DNA of 10,224 bases, taken from assembly GCA_002170735.1 (NCBI GenBank), contig NHIV01000021.1, forward strand, positions 1 through 10,224, given 5' to 3'. The stretch is from a bacterium TMED198 (lineage in GTDB: Bacteria; Fidelibacterota; Marinisomatia; SCGC-AAA003-L08; D37C17). Numbering within the stretch: the stretch's first letter is position 1; each line of letters opens with the position of its first letter. Made by a program: the position numbers and the translations under genes. A model generated the notes under the pieces. That model made no database searches and was not told where the DNA came from. It saw nothing but the letters and a program-made list of their open reading frames with translations. This document shows, piece by piece, positions 1 to 7,004 of the stretch.

Positions 1-672
1 CACCCTATGAGGGACCAAGGTCCTATCGACCTGCCTATTATTGATACAAACTCTCCCGCAGCTGGATACATGGTTTGGAAGTTTTTTGAATATTTGGATC
101 TCAATTCAGTGCCTTTGCCCTTAAATATATCAAAAGCGCTATATATATCATTAGTTTCTGATACAGGAAGGTTTAAGTATCAATCTACTAATTCAGAAAC
201 TCACAAAATGGCTTCTCACTTGCTTGAAAGTAATTTTAATGTCTATGATATACACAGACCTTTATACGAAGAGCAGGATTTTATTTATTTAAAACTTCTT
301 TCAAAAGTAATTGATTCACTCAATGTATCTAATAACTTCAAAGTTGTTTTCACTATTATAACACCTTCTATGTTAAATGATATTGGTGCAGATCCATCGC
401 ATGTTGATGGAATTACTGAGTATATAAGAAATATTGAAAATGTAGAGATATCATTTATGATCTATCAAAAAGACTCTTCAATGATTAGGATTAATTTCAG
501 ATCTAGTGGTATTTATAATGTTGATGATATAGCATCATCTTTTGGTGGAGGTGGGCATAAGTTTGCCTCTGGTGCAACCATTGAAGGTTCATCGATTAAA
601 TCAATCAAGGATTCAATTATAGATCAAATAAATAAGAAAATTCCAGGAGAAATTGATGTCGATAAAGAGTGA
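1..672 (+). CDS. nrnA: NrnA-like DHH/DHHA1 phosphoesterase (5'-truncated)
   Basis: This is a partial gene, open at the window edge; frame 1 is coding from the first base and begins with His-Pro, the tail of the DHH-family DHHP metal motif. An ATG at 7 is internal, not the start. About 223 residues remain of a family usually near 320 residues, so the N-terminal part with the first DHH metal motifs lies upstream. Visible marks are the DHH-domain segment [13 protein letters not shown], a conserved VSDTGRFKY strand and, near the C-terminus (codons at about 544-582), the DHHA1 signature [11 protein letters not shown]. NrnA enzymes are Mn-dependent and degrade 2-5 nt nanoRNAs; many also dephosphorylate pAp to AMP in the cytoplasm. 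It overlaps dcd by 17 bases and ends in TGA. The family call is firm; which of the two activities dominates cannot be read from the sequence. Confidence 0.88.
   Translation, partial: HPMRDQGPIDLPIIDTNSPAAGYMVWKFFEYLDLNSVPLPLNISKALYISLVSDTGRFKYQSTNSETHKMASHLLESNFNVYDIHRPLYEEQDFIYLKLLSKVIDSLNVSNNFKVVFTIITPSMLNDIGADPSHVDGITEYIRNIENVEISFMIYQKDSSMIRINFRSSGIYNVDDIASSFGGGGHKFASGATIEGSSIKSIKDSIIDQINKKIPGEIDVDKE
645..650 (+). promoter_or_regulatory. Shine-Dalgarno site of dcd
   Basis: AGGAGA lies 5 bases before the ATG at 656. It favours that ATG over the in-frame TTG at 653, which would be only 2 bases from the site. The ATG also restores the conserved MSIKSD start of this dCTP deaminase subfamily. 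Confidence 0.7.
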
Positions 673-1219
673 TATTTGGATTGAAAAAATGTCTAATGAG
701 TGCAATATGATATCTCCTTTTTGTACAGAAAATATTTCTAAAGAAGTTATTTCATACGGACTCTCTTCTTATGGTTACGATATAAGGGTATCTGATGAAT
801 ATAAAATATTTACCAATATCAATAACAGGGTTGTAGATCCTAAAAAGTTTGATGATAAATCTTTTGTAGATTACAAAGGAGAAGTGTGTATAGTACCTCC
901 AAACAGCTTCGCATTAGCAAGGAGCATAGAGTATTTCAAAATACCTAGAAATGTACTTACAATTTGCCTGGGAAAATCTACTTATGCCAGGTGTGGCATA
1001 ATTGTCAATGTAACACCTTTTGAGCCTGAGTGGGAGGGTTATGTTACATTAGAGATAAGCAATACAACACCATTGCCAGCTAAAATTTATTCAAATGAAG
1101 GTCTATGCCAGGTTTTATTCTTTGAGTCTGATGAACATTGTAGGGTTTCTTATAAAGATAAAAAAGGTAAATATCAGGGTCAGGAAGGTATAACTTTACC
1201 AAAAATTATCGATAAATGA
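656..1219 (+). CDS. dcd: dCTP deaminase
   Basis: Deaminates dCTP to dUTP and ammonia, feeding dUTPase and thymidylate synthesis. The 187 residues fit the roughly 188-residue subfamily that begins MSIKSD and is well known from proteobacteria. Conserved blocks are [15 protein letters not shown] (31-45), a [10 protein letters not shown] nucleotide-site strand (81-90), [12 protein letters not shown] (104-115) with the phosphate-binding Lys-Ser-Thr, [11 protein letters not shown] (118-128), VTLEISNTT with catalytic Glu133, and the C-terminal lid [13 protein letters not shown] (171-183) that closes over the triphosphate. There is no dUTPase-fusion signature, so a monofunctional enzyme is expected. 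The start at 656 is chosen on its ribosome site and conserved N-terminus. It overlaps the nrnA tail by 17 bases and shares ATGA with ispH, implying coupled translation. Confidence 0.95.
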   Translation: MSIKSDIWIEKMSNECNMISPFCTENISKEVISYGLSSYGYDIRVSDEYKIFTNINNRVVDPKKFDDKSFVDYKGEVCIVPPNSFALARSIEYFKIPRNVLTICLGKSTYARCGIIVNVTPFEPEWEGYVTLEISNTTPLPAKIYSNEGLCQVLFFESDEHCRVSYKDKKGKYQGQEGITLPKIIDK

Positions 1220-2058
1220 AAATTATAATAGCTAAAGATGCAGGGTATTGTTTTGGAGTTAGGGATGCTGTTAATATGGCCTATGATGCAGCGGAAAAAT
1301 TCGGTGAAGTTTACATGCTGGGGGATATCGTGCATAATGAGAATGTAGTTGATGATCTTGCTAAAGCTGGTGCAAAGGTAGTTGAGAAACTCGATGATAT
1401 TCCCCCAAATAGTTCAGTTCTTTTCCGGGCACATGGCACTAAAAACAATATTTGGTCTGATGCCGAAAAAAAAGGTTTTAATATAATAGATGCAACCTGT
1501 CCATTGGTTCATGAAATACATCATGAAGTTAAAAAACTTGAAGAAGAAGGTAGAAAAATTATCGTTATTGGTGATCATGGCCATGATGAAGTTGTAGCAA
1601 TAGCGGATCAGGTTCAATCCCCTGTAGTGGTTTCATCAAAACAGGAAGCTAACGATCTTAGAAAAATAAAGAAAGCTGGCGTTGTCAGTCAAAGCACTCA
1701 GATGATTGAAAATGTTCAAGAAATTGTTAATGTTTTAATGACTAAAGTTTTCGATCTCAGATTTGTGAATACTATTTGTTATCCAACAAAGAGGAATCAT
1801 GAGCAGATTAAAGTTTTATCTGAAACGTCTGATGTTATGATCATTATAGGGTCATTTACAAGTGCCAATTCTAAAAGATTAACTGAATTGTCAAAACAGA
1901 GAAACAAGAATTCTTATCAGGTGACATCTTCTGATGATATTGATGTGGAATGGTTTAGAGATTGCAAAACAGTAGGAATTAGTGCGGGTGCATCAACGCC
2001 TGACTATCTGATTGATCAAGTAAAAGATAAAATTAATAAAATATCAGAGGTTAAATAA
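1216..2058 (+). CDS. ispH: 4-hydroxy-3-methylbut-2-enyl diphosphate reductase (IspH)
   Basis: Last step of the MEP pathway: reductive dehydroxylation of HMBPP to IPP and DMAPP by a [4Fe-4S] enzyme. All three cluster cysteines are present: Cys12 ([11 protein letters not shown]), Cys95 (DATCPLV) and Cys188 (NTICYPT). The diphosphate-binding histidines are His40 (IVHNENVV), His73 (RAHGT) and His123 (HGHDEV), with proton-relay Glu125, Thr161 (VSQST) and Ser216/Asn218 (SFTSANS). [12 protein letters not shown] near the end is the usual closing motif. The length of 280 residues matches the compact form of the family rather than the roughly 316-residue enterobacterial form. The ATG overlaps the dcd stop (ATGA) and lacks a clear Shine-Dalgarno site, so translation probably depends on dcd. 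The stop overlaps the pdxS start by one base (TAATG). The enzyme needs a flavodoxin or ferredoxin reductant, not encoded here. Confidence 0.96.
   Translation: MKIIIAKDAGYCFGVRDAVNMAYDAAEKFGEVYMLGDIVHNENVVDDLAKAGAKVVEKLDDIPPNSSVLFRAHGTKNNIWSDAEKKGFNIIDATCPLVHEIHHEVKKLEEEGRKIIVIGDHGHDEVVAIADQVQSPVVVSSKQEANDLRKIKKAGVVSQSTQMIENVQEIVNVLMTKVFDLRFVNTICYPTKRNHEQIKVLSETSDVMIIIGSFTSANSKRLTELSKQRNKNSYQVTSSDDIDVEWFRDCKTVGISAGASTPDYLIDQVKDKINKISEVK
2046..2050 (+). promoter_or_regulatory. Shine-Dalgarno site of pdxS
   Basis: AGAGG lies 7 bases before the pdxS ATG at 2058 and inside the end of ispH. It supports this start even though the start shares a base with the ispH stop. Confidence 0.6.
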
Positions 2059-2939
2059 TGAAGAAAAATACATTTGAATTAAAGGTTAATTTGGCGGAAA
2101 TGCTTAAAGGTGGAGTTATTATGGACGTAACGACGCCAGAGCAAGCTATTATAGCTGAAAATGCTGGCGCTGTATCTGTAATGGCACTAGAGAGAATCCC
2201 AGCTGATATACGCAAAGAAGGTGGCATATCAAGAATGTCGAATCCCAACTTAATTAAAGATATTCAATCATCTGTATCAATACCTGTAATGGCGAAATGT
2301 AGAATTGGCCATTTTGCTGAAGCTCAAATTTTAGAATCATTAAAAGTTGATTTTATCGATGAGAGCGAAGTCCTTACTCCTGCTGACAATGAAAACCATA
2401 TTTATAAACATGATTTTAAGGCGCCTTTTGTATGTGGTGCTAGAGATTTAGGCGAAGCCTTAAGGCGGATATCTGAAGGAGCTGCAATGATAAGAACAAA
2501 AGGAGAAGCGGGGTCTGGTAATATTGTTGAGGCTGTAAGGCATATGAGAGCTATTGTATCTCAGATTAATAATCTTAAAAAGGCTAGAAAAGAAGAATTC
2601 CCTAAGATTGCTAAATTACTGAATGCACCTTTGCATCTTATCGAGCAAGTTTCAAAAATAGGAAGATTACCAGTTCCAAATTTTAGCGCAGGTGGCATTG
2701 CTACACCAGCAGACGCCTCATTAATGATGCAACTTGGAGCTCAGTCCCTATTTGTAGGTTCTGGAATATTTAAAAGTGAAGATCCTGAAGAGAGAGCGGT
2801 TGCAATTGTAGAAGCAACAGCAAATTATAAGAATCCTTCAAAATTGGCTGAAGTTTCTGGTGGTTTGAAGTCTGCAATGGAGGGTATTGATATTGATGAG
2901 CTTCCTAAGGAGAAATTACTACAGTATAGAGGGAATTAA
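2058..2939 (+). CDS. pdxS: Pyridoxal 5'-phosphate synthase, PdxS subunit
   Basis: Synthase subunit of the DXP-independent vitamin B6 pathway. It builds PLP from ribose 5-phosphate, glyceraldehyde 3-phosphate and ammonia supplied by PdxT, usually as a dodecamer. The 293 residues are full length. Catalytic residues are Asp23 (GGVIMDV), Lys80 ([11 protein letters not shown], which forms the R5P imine) and Lys148 ([11 protein letters not shown], the swinging lysine). Other hallmarks are [12 protein letters not shown] (41-52), [12 protein letters not shown] (99-110), [42 protein letters not shown] and [12 protein letters not shown]. pdxT follows after a single base, the standard arrangement for the two subunits. 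Nothing is missing or unusual in the protein; the odd point is its position between two MEP-pathway genes. Confidence 0.98.
   Translation: MKKNTFELKVNLAEMLKGGVIMDVTTPEQAIIAENAGAVSVMALERIPADIRKEGGISRMSNPNLIKDIQSSVSIPVMAKCRIGHFAEAQILESLKVDFIDESEVLTPADNENHIYKHDFKAPFVCGARDLGEALRRISEGAAMIRTKGEAGSGNIVEAVRHMRAIVSQINNLKKARKEEFPKIAKLLNAPLHLIEQVSKIGRLPVPNFSAGGIATPADASLMMQLGAQSLFVGSGIFKSEDPEERAVAIVEATANYKNPSKLAEVSGGLKSAMEGIDIDELPKEKLLQYRGN
2929..2934 (+). promoter_or_regulatory. Shine-Dalgarno site of pdxT
   Basis: GAGGGA lies 6 bases before the ATG at 2941. With the family N-terminus (MVLGVLSLQGD) it fixes the pdxT start there and not at an ATG 54 bases upstream (2887), which lies deep inside pdxS. 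Confidence 0.65.
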
Positions 2940-2940
2940 A

Positions 2941-3516
2941 ATGGTTCTTGGTGTTTTATCTTTACAGGGCGACTATGAACTTCATGTAGGGCAACTGAAG
3001 AGTCTGAATGTAGATACTATAAAAGTTAAGACATCAAACGACCTCATTAACATTGATGGCCTTATTATACCTGGCGGCGAATCTACAACTATATCACTTT
3101 TAATTGACAAATTAAATTTAAGAAAAGCATTGGAGGAATATTGTTCTAAAAAATGTGTTTTTGGTACATGTGCAGGTTTGATTATGATTTCGAATATTAA
3201 GGACAAAATTGTAAAACCATTAAATTTGATATCTTTTGACCTTGAAAGGAATGCTTACGGAAGACAAATAGATTCTTTCACTAAGTATATTGATTTGGAG
3301 TTTGACAGAACCAGTAAATTTGTTGCTAATTTTATTAGAGCTCCTAAGATTAAGTCATTAAATGATGATGACACTGAAGTCCTAGCATATGATGGAAATA
3401 CCCCCATTTTGGTGAAAAGAGGCAATTTATTAGGTAGTTCTTTTCATCCTGAAATCGGAAATGACAATAGAATACATAAATATTTTTTAAAAATGATTAA
3501 TAATGAAAAAGTATAA
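2941..3516 (+). CDS. pdxT: Pyridoxal 5'-phosphate synthase, glutaminase subunit PdxT
   Basis: Class I glutamine amidotransferase that hydrolyses glutamine and channels ammonia to PdxS. The 191 residues are the normal size. The start gives the typical GVLSLQGDYELH opening. The oxyanion-hole motif GGESTTI is at 45-51, the nucleophile elbow GTCAGL carries Cys77, and the catalytic His169 and Glu171 lie in SSFHPEI. The subfamily motif ERNAYGRQIDSF follows the elbow, and FIRAPKI matches the usual PdxT stretch before the His-Glu pair. It sits one base after pdxS and its last 14 bases overlap the dxs start. An intact triad and the PdxS partner next door leave little doubt. Confidence 0.97.
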   Translation: MVLGVLSLQGDYELHVGQLKSLNVDTIKVKTSNDLINIDGLIIPGGESTTISLLIDKLNLRKALEEYCSKKCVFGTCAGLIMISNIKDKIVKPLNLISFDLERNAYGRQIDSFTKYIDLEFDRTSKFVANFIRAPKIKSLNDDDTEVLAYDGNTPILVKRGNLLGSSFHPEIGNDNRIHKYFLKMINNEKV

Positions 3517-5374
3517 ACTTTTAGATAAGATAGATTCACCTGAAGATATAAAAAGCTTAAATGTTAACTCGCTCGGCCGTCTCTCTCAAGAGGTATGTGA
3601 TTTTATAGATGAGGTTATTAAGAAGACTGGTGGCCACTACTCTTCTCCTTTAGGTGTTGTAGATCTTACAATTGCGCTACACTATGTATATAACTCTCCA
3701 AAGGATAAAATCTTGTGGGATGTAGGTCATCAGGCCTATTCGCACAAAATTCTTACAGGAAGAAGAGAAGAGTTTAAGAGAATAAGAAATAAAGGAGGGA
3801 TTAGCGGCTTTTTGAAAATTAGCGAAAGTCCTCATGATGCATTTGGCGCTGGCCATGCAAGTACCTCAATTTCTGCTGCACTTGGATTTGCTCACTCAAG
3901 AGACAAATTGAAGCAGAACAGTAAAGTTGTAGCTGTAATAGGTGATGGTGCGCTTACTGGCGGCTTGGCGTACGAGGGGATTAATAATTTGGGTTACCAT
4001 AAGACCCAAATGACAATAATTTTAAATGATAATTCCATGTCAATATCCAAGAGTGTTGGCGCTTTATCGCACTACCTTACAAAAGTTATCACCAATCCAA
4101 CTTATAACAAAATTAGGAACGATATTTGGGATCTATCTGGCAAAGTTCCCGTGATATCTAAACAGTTAAGAAAGTTTTTAAGGAAAACTGAAGAAGGCTT
4201 AAAAGGCTATTTAACTCCAGGGGCATTATTTGAAGATTTAGGATTAAGATATATAGGTCCAATTGATGGCCATAATTTAGAAGAACTTATTCAAGTTTTA
4301 AATTCGATAAGAGAAATGAATACTCCAGTTATATTACATGTATACACAAAGAAGGGTAGAGGAGTCGAAAAGGCTGAAAATAATTCTCTTAAATACTATA
4401 GTCTATCAGGGGCTCAGGGCAAAAATATCTCCTCTACTCCAAGTTATTCTTCTGTTTTAGGATCCTCATTAAGTGAAATTGCAAAAAATGATTCTAATAT
4501 TGTTGCTGTGACAGCTGCTATGGAAGTTGGAACAGGTTTAAGTACTTTTACAGATAAAAATCCTGAAAAATATATTGATGTAGGTATAGCTGAAGAGCAT
4601 GCTGTTACTTATGCAGCTGGCCTAGCGGCTTCAGGGATGAAGCCTGTAGTATGCCTATATTCAACTTTTCTTCAAAGGGCTTATGATAATGTATTTCATG
4701 ATGTATCATTGCAGAATTTACCCGTAATTTTTTGTTTAGATCGTGCGGGCCTAGTTGGCCCTGATGGGCCAACACATCATGGTATTTATGATATATCTCT
4801 ATTTAGAAATCTTCCTAACGTTGTTTTGTCTGCCCCTAAAGATGGAAATGAATTGAAATCTTTATTGCTAACTGCTGTTAAATCTAATAAAATATTTTTT
4901 ATTCGATACCCAAAAGGCTCTTGTATTAAATATAGCAATGATTCTTCAGAAAAGCTCAATATTGGCAGTTGGGAGAAGTTAAATGATGGAAAAAATATAG
5001 CCCTCTTATGCATTGGTAGTATGGTTAATCAAGCTCAGGAATCTATTGATATATTTAAATCTAAGAATATACCCGTTCCAACTATTGTTAACTGTAGATT
5101 TATTAAGCCATTTGACAGTAAGTTACTTAAAGAAATTGCAATTACTCATAAATGTATAATTACTTTTGAAGAGGCTGCAGTTTCTGGTGGTTTCGGAACA
5201 TCTATTTTAGAGTATTGTAATTCAATTGACTTAGATATAAAAATTATAAATGTTGGTGTGCCTGATGAGTACGTTGAGCATGCAAAAAGATCTGAACAGC
5301 TTTCAGATTTAGGCCTTGATTCTATAGGTATTTTTAATAAAGTACAAAAGGTTTTCTATAGCGATGAAAAATAA
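3503..5374 (+). CDS. dxs: 1-deoxy-D-xylulose-5-phosphate synthase
   Basis: Thiamin-diphosphate enzyme that condenses pyruvate and glyceraldehyde 3-phosphate to DXP, the committed step of the MEP pathway. The 623 residues match the usual 620-630. The N-terminal ThDP domain has GGHYSSPLGVVDLT with His45, DVGHQAYSHKI (73-83), the FGAGHAS stretch and the ThDP/Mg motif GDGALTGG (147-154) to NDN (175-177). The central domain has the catalytic Glu364 in VGIAEEHAVT and the conserved DRAGLVGPDGPTHHG (413-427). The C-terminal transketolase domain ends around PDEYVEHA. No strong Shine-Dalgarno site precedes the ATG, which lies inside the end of pdxT, so translational coupling is likely; 11 bases overlap the mutase gene. 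It shares the operon with ispH, the last MEP enzyme. In this organism DXP probably feeds isoprenoids and thiamin but not PLP, because PdxST is present. Confidence 0.97.
   Translation: MKKYKLLDKIDSPEDIKSLNVNSLGRLSQEVCDFIDEVIKKTGGHYSSPLGVVDLTIALHYVYNSPKDKILWDVGHQAYSHKILTGRREEFKRIRNKGGISGFLKISESPHDAFGAGHASTSISAALGFAHSRDKLKQNSKVVAVIGDGALTGGLAYEGINNLGYHKTQMTIILNDNSMSISKSVGALSHYLTKVITNPTYNKIRNDIWDLSGKVPVISKQLRKFLRKTEEGLKGYLTPGALFEDLGLRYIGPIDGHNLEELIQVLNSIREMNTPVILHVYTKKGRGVEKAENNSLKYYSLSGAQGKNISSTPSYSSVLGSSLSEIAKNDSNIVAVTAAMEVGTGLSTFTDKNPEKYIDVGIAEEHAVTYAAGLAASGMKPVVCLYSTFLQRAYDNVFHDVSLQNLPVIFCLDRAGLVGPDGPTHHGIYDISLFRNLPNVVLSAPKDGNELKSLLLTAVKSNKIFFIRYPKGSCIKYSNDSSEKLNIGSWEKLNDGKNIALLCIGSMVNQAQESIDIFKSKNIPVPTIVNCRFIKPFDSKLLKEIAITHKCIITFEEAAVSGGFGTSILEYCNSIDLDIKIINVGVPDEYVEHAKRSEQLSDLGLDSIGIFNKVQKVFYSDEK
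4754..4773 (+). repeat. Perfect 8-bp inverted repeat inside dxs
   Basis: GTTGGCCC, a TGAT loop and GGGCCAAC form a perfect GC-rich hairpin within the codons for Val-Gly-Pro-Asp-Gly-Pro-Thr. No T run follows, so it is not a normal intrinsic terminator. The GPDGP protein motif largely explains it. Confidence 0.5.
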
Positions 5375-7004
5375 TAATAAAAAAAAATGGGAAGAAAGGT
5401 TAAAGAGTACTCAAAGTCGAGATTATGATTTCAATACAATGTCAGGTAATTCGCTTGATGTATTATATCATCCCCAAAATATAGATCAGGACTATATTGA
5501 TACTTTAGGCTTTCCCGGTGATTTTCCTTATACAAGAGGAATTCATACGAATCTATATAGAGGTAAGCTTTGGACTATGCGTCAGTTTGCAGGCTTTGGC
5601 ACTCCCAAAGAAACAAACCAAAGATTTAAATTTTTGTTGAAAAATGGACAGACAGGTTTATCTGTAGCATTTGATATGCCTACGTTAATGGGATATGACG
5701 CTGATCACCCAATATCAAACGGTGAAGTTGGTCATTGCGGTGTAAGTATAAGCTCACTTGCTGACATGGAAGAACTTTTCGATGGTATAGACCTTTCAAT
5801 GGTGAGTGTTTCTATGACAATAAATGGCCCGGCCATTATTCTTTTTGCGTTTTATGTCGCTGTTGCCTTAAAGCAAAATTGTGACATTAAAAATATTAAA
5901 GGCACATTGCAGAATGATATTTTGAAAGAATATATGGCTCAAAAAGAATGGATATTCCCTCCAAATCCCTCAATTAGGATTATAACTGACATGATAGAGT
6001 ATTGTTCTAAAGAAATGCCAAAGTATAATACAATCTCAGTTAGTGGGTATCATATAAGAGAGGCCGGATCAACAGCAGACCAAGAACTTGCATTTACTTT
6101 AGCAAATGGATTTGAGTACGTCAAAAATGCAATCAAGAGAGGATTAAATGTAGATGATTTTGCAAATAGAATATCATTTTTTTTCAATTCTCATTCTGAT
6201 TTTTTTGAAGAAATTGCAAAGTTTAGGGCTGCTAGAAGAATATGGGCGAAAGTAATGAAAACCAAATTTAAAGCAAAAAATGAAAAATCAATGCAACTTA
6301 GATTTCATACTCAAACTGCAGGTTGCTCATTAACGGCTCAACAGCCTGAAAATAATATTACAAGAACATCTATACAGGCATTAGCTGCCATTCTTGGGGG
6401 TACTCAGTCATTGCATACAAATTCATTGGATGAAACTTTGGCGTTACCATCTGAAAAAGCGGTAGAAATTGCTCTTAGATCTCAACAGATTATTGCCTAT
6501 GAGACTGGCGCAGCTAATGTGGTTGATCCGCTAGGCGGCTCTTGGTTAATTGAGTCTCTTACAGATAGAATTGAGAAAAATGCTTACAAGTATTTTGATG
6601 AAATAAAATTATTGGGAGGAGTAGTAAATTGCATAGAAGAGGGATATTTCCAAACGCAAATATCTAATTCTTCATCTGCTTATCAGAAATTAATTGAATC
6701 CAAAAAAAGAGTAATTATTGGAATCAATGATTTTATCAAAGAAAATGAGGAAATTGATATACCTATACTTGAAATTGATGAAAGCGTAGAAAAAAACCAA
6801 ATCAATAAAATCAAAAAAATCAAACAGGATAGAAATGAAAAAAATGCTAGAAAATCTTTGGAGGAATTAAAGGTTTCTGCCGAAAAAGGTTTTAATTTAG
6901 TTAAACCAATTATAAATGCATCGATGGCATATTGCACACTTGGAGAAATGGTTGATATTTTGAAGAGCGTTTATGGCACTTGGGAGGAAAAGTCAATAAT
7001 ATAG
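5364..7004 (+). CDS. icmA: Coenzyme-B12 acyl-CoA mutase large subunit, isobutyryl-CoA mutase-like
   Basis: Catalytic (TIM-barrel) subunit of a carbon-skeleton mutase of the methylmalonyl-CoA mutase family. Family motifs are YRGKLWTMRQFAGFG (65-79), GLSVAFDMPTLMGYD (98-112), GEVGHCGV (120-127), LQNDILKEYMAQKEW (182-196), VSGYHIREAGS with His230 at the B12 face, and RFHTQTAGCSLTAQQPENN with LGGTQSLHTNS after it. Two residues select substrate: Tyr89 and Arg207 of Propionibacterium methylmalonyl-CoA mutase align with Phe75 and Gln193 here, the Phe/Gln pair of isobutyryl-CoA mutase (Phe80/Gln198 in Streptomyces IcmA). Spacing to the histidine is identical. The 546 residues lack the C-terminal cobalamin domain, so a small subunit (IcmB-like) must be encoded elsewhere; none is in view. 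The N-terminus (a lysine stretch, W, then RDYDFNTMSG) also resembles IcmA and supports the start. Isobutyryl/butyryl-CoA interconversion is an inference; the mutase family is certain. Confidence 0.85.
   Translation: MKNNNKKKWEERLKSTQSRDYDFNTMSGNSLDVLYHPQNIDQDYIDTLGFPGDFPYTRGIHTNLYRGKLWTMRQFAGFGTPKETNQRFKFLLKNGQTGLSVAFDMPTLMGYDADHPISNGEVGHCGVSISSLADMEELFDGIDLSMVSVSMTINGPAIILFAFYVAVALKQNCDIKNIKGTLQNDILKEYMAQKEWIFPPNPSIRIITDMIEYCSKEMPKYNTISVSGYHIREAGSTADQELAFTLANGFEYVKNAIKRGLNVDDFANRISFFFNSHSDFFEEIAKFRAARRIWAKVMKTKFKAKNEKSMQLRFHTQTAGCSLTAQQPENNITRTSIQALAAILGGTQSLHTNSLDETLALPSEKAVEIALRSQQIIAYETGAANVVDPLGGSWLIESLTDRIEKNAYKYFDEIKLLGGVVNCIEEGYFQTQISNSSSAYQKLIESKKRVIIGINDFIKENEEIDIPILEIDESVEKNQINKIKKIKQDRNEKNARKSLEELKVSAEKGFNLVKPIINASMAYCTLGEMVDILKSVYGTWEEKSII

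Noticed and set aside
1414..1617. Reverse-strand open frame inside ispH
   Set aside because: It lies entirely opposite a conserved gene, is low in complexity (Phe/Asn/Met rich, as expected from the complement of Lys/Glu codons) and shows no motif.
2051..2248. Reverse-strand open frame opposite pdxS
   Set aside because: Shadow of the conserved pdxS coding strand; Ser/Ile rich with no recognisable domain.
2982..3206. Reverse-strand open frame opposite pdxT
   Set aside because: Covered by pdxT, whose triad and length are intact; no motif of its own.
4786..5013. Reverse-strand open frame opposite dxs
   Set aside because: Shadow frame within the dxs C-terminal half; no supporting ribosome site or motif.
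5823..5837. Palindrome AATGGCC C GGCCATT in the mutase gene
   Set aside because: The 1-base centre cannot loop, and the codons spell a conserved Asn-Gly-Pro-Ala-Ile stretch; probably chance rather than an operator.
6760..6880. Lys/Glu/Asn-rich stretch in the mutase as a possible frameshift or inserted domain
   Set aside because: Characterised IcmA proteins have a similar charged linker before their last helices, and the frame continues to a family-like C-terminus.
6683..6937. Reverse-strand hydrophobic open frame opposite the mutase linker
   Set aside because: The apparent membrane-like run of Phe, Leu, Ile and Ser is the complement of a Lys/Glu-rich linker, so it is an artefact of composition.
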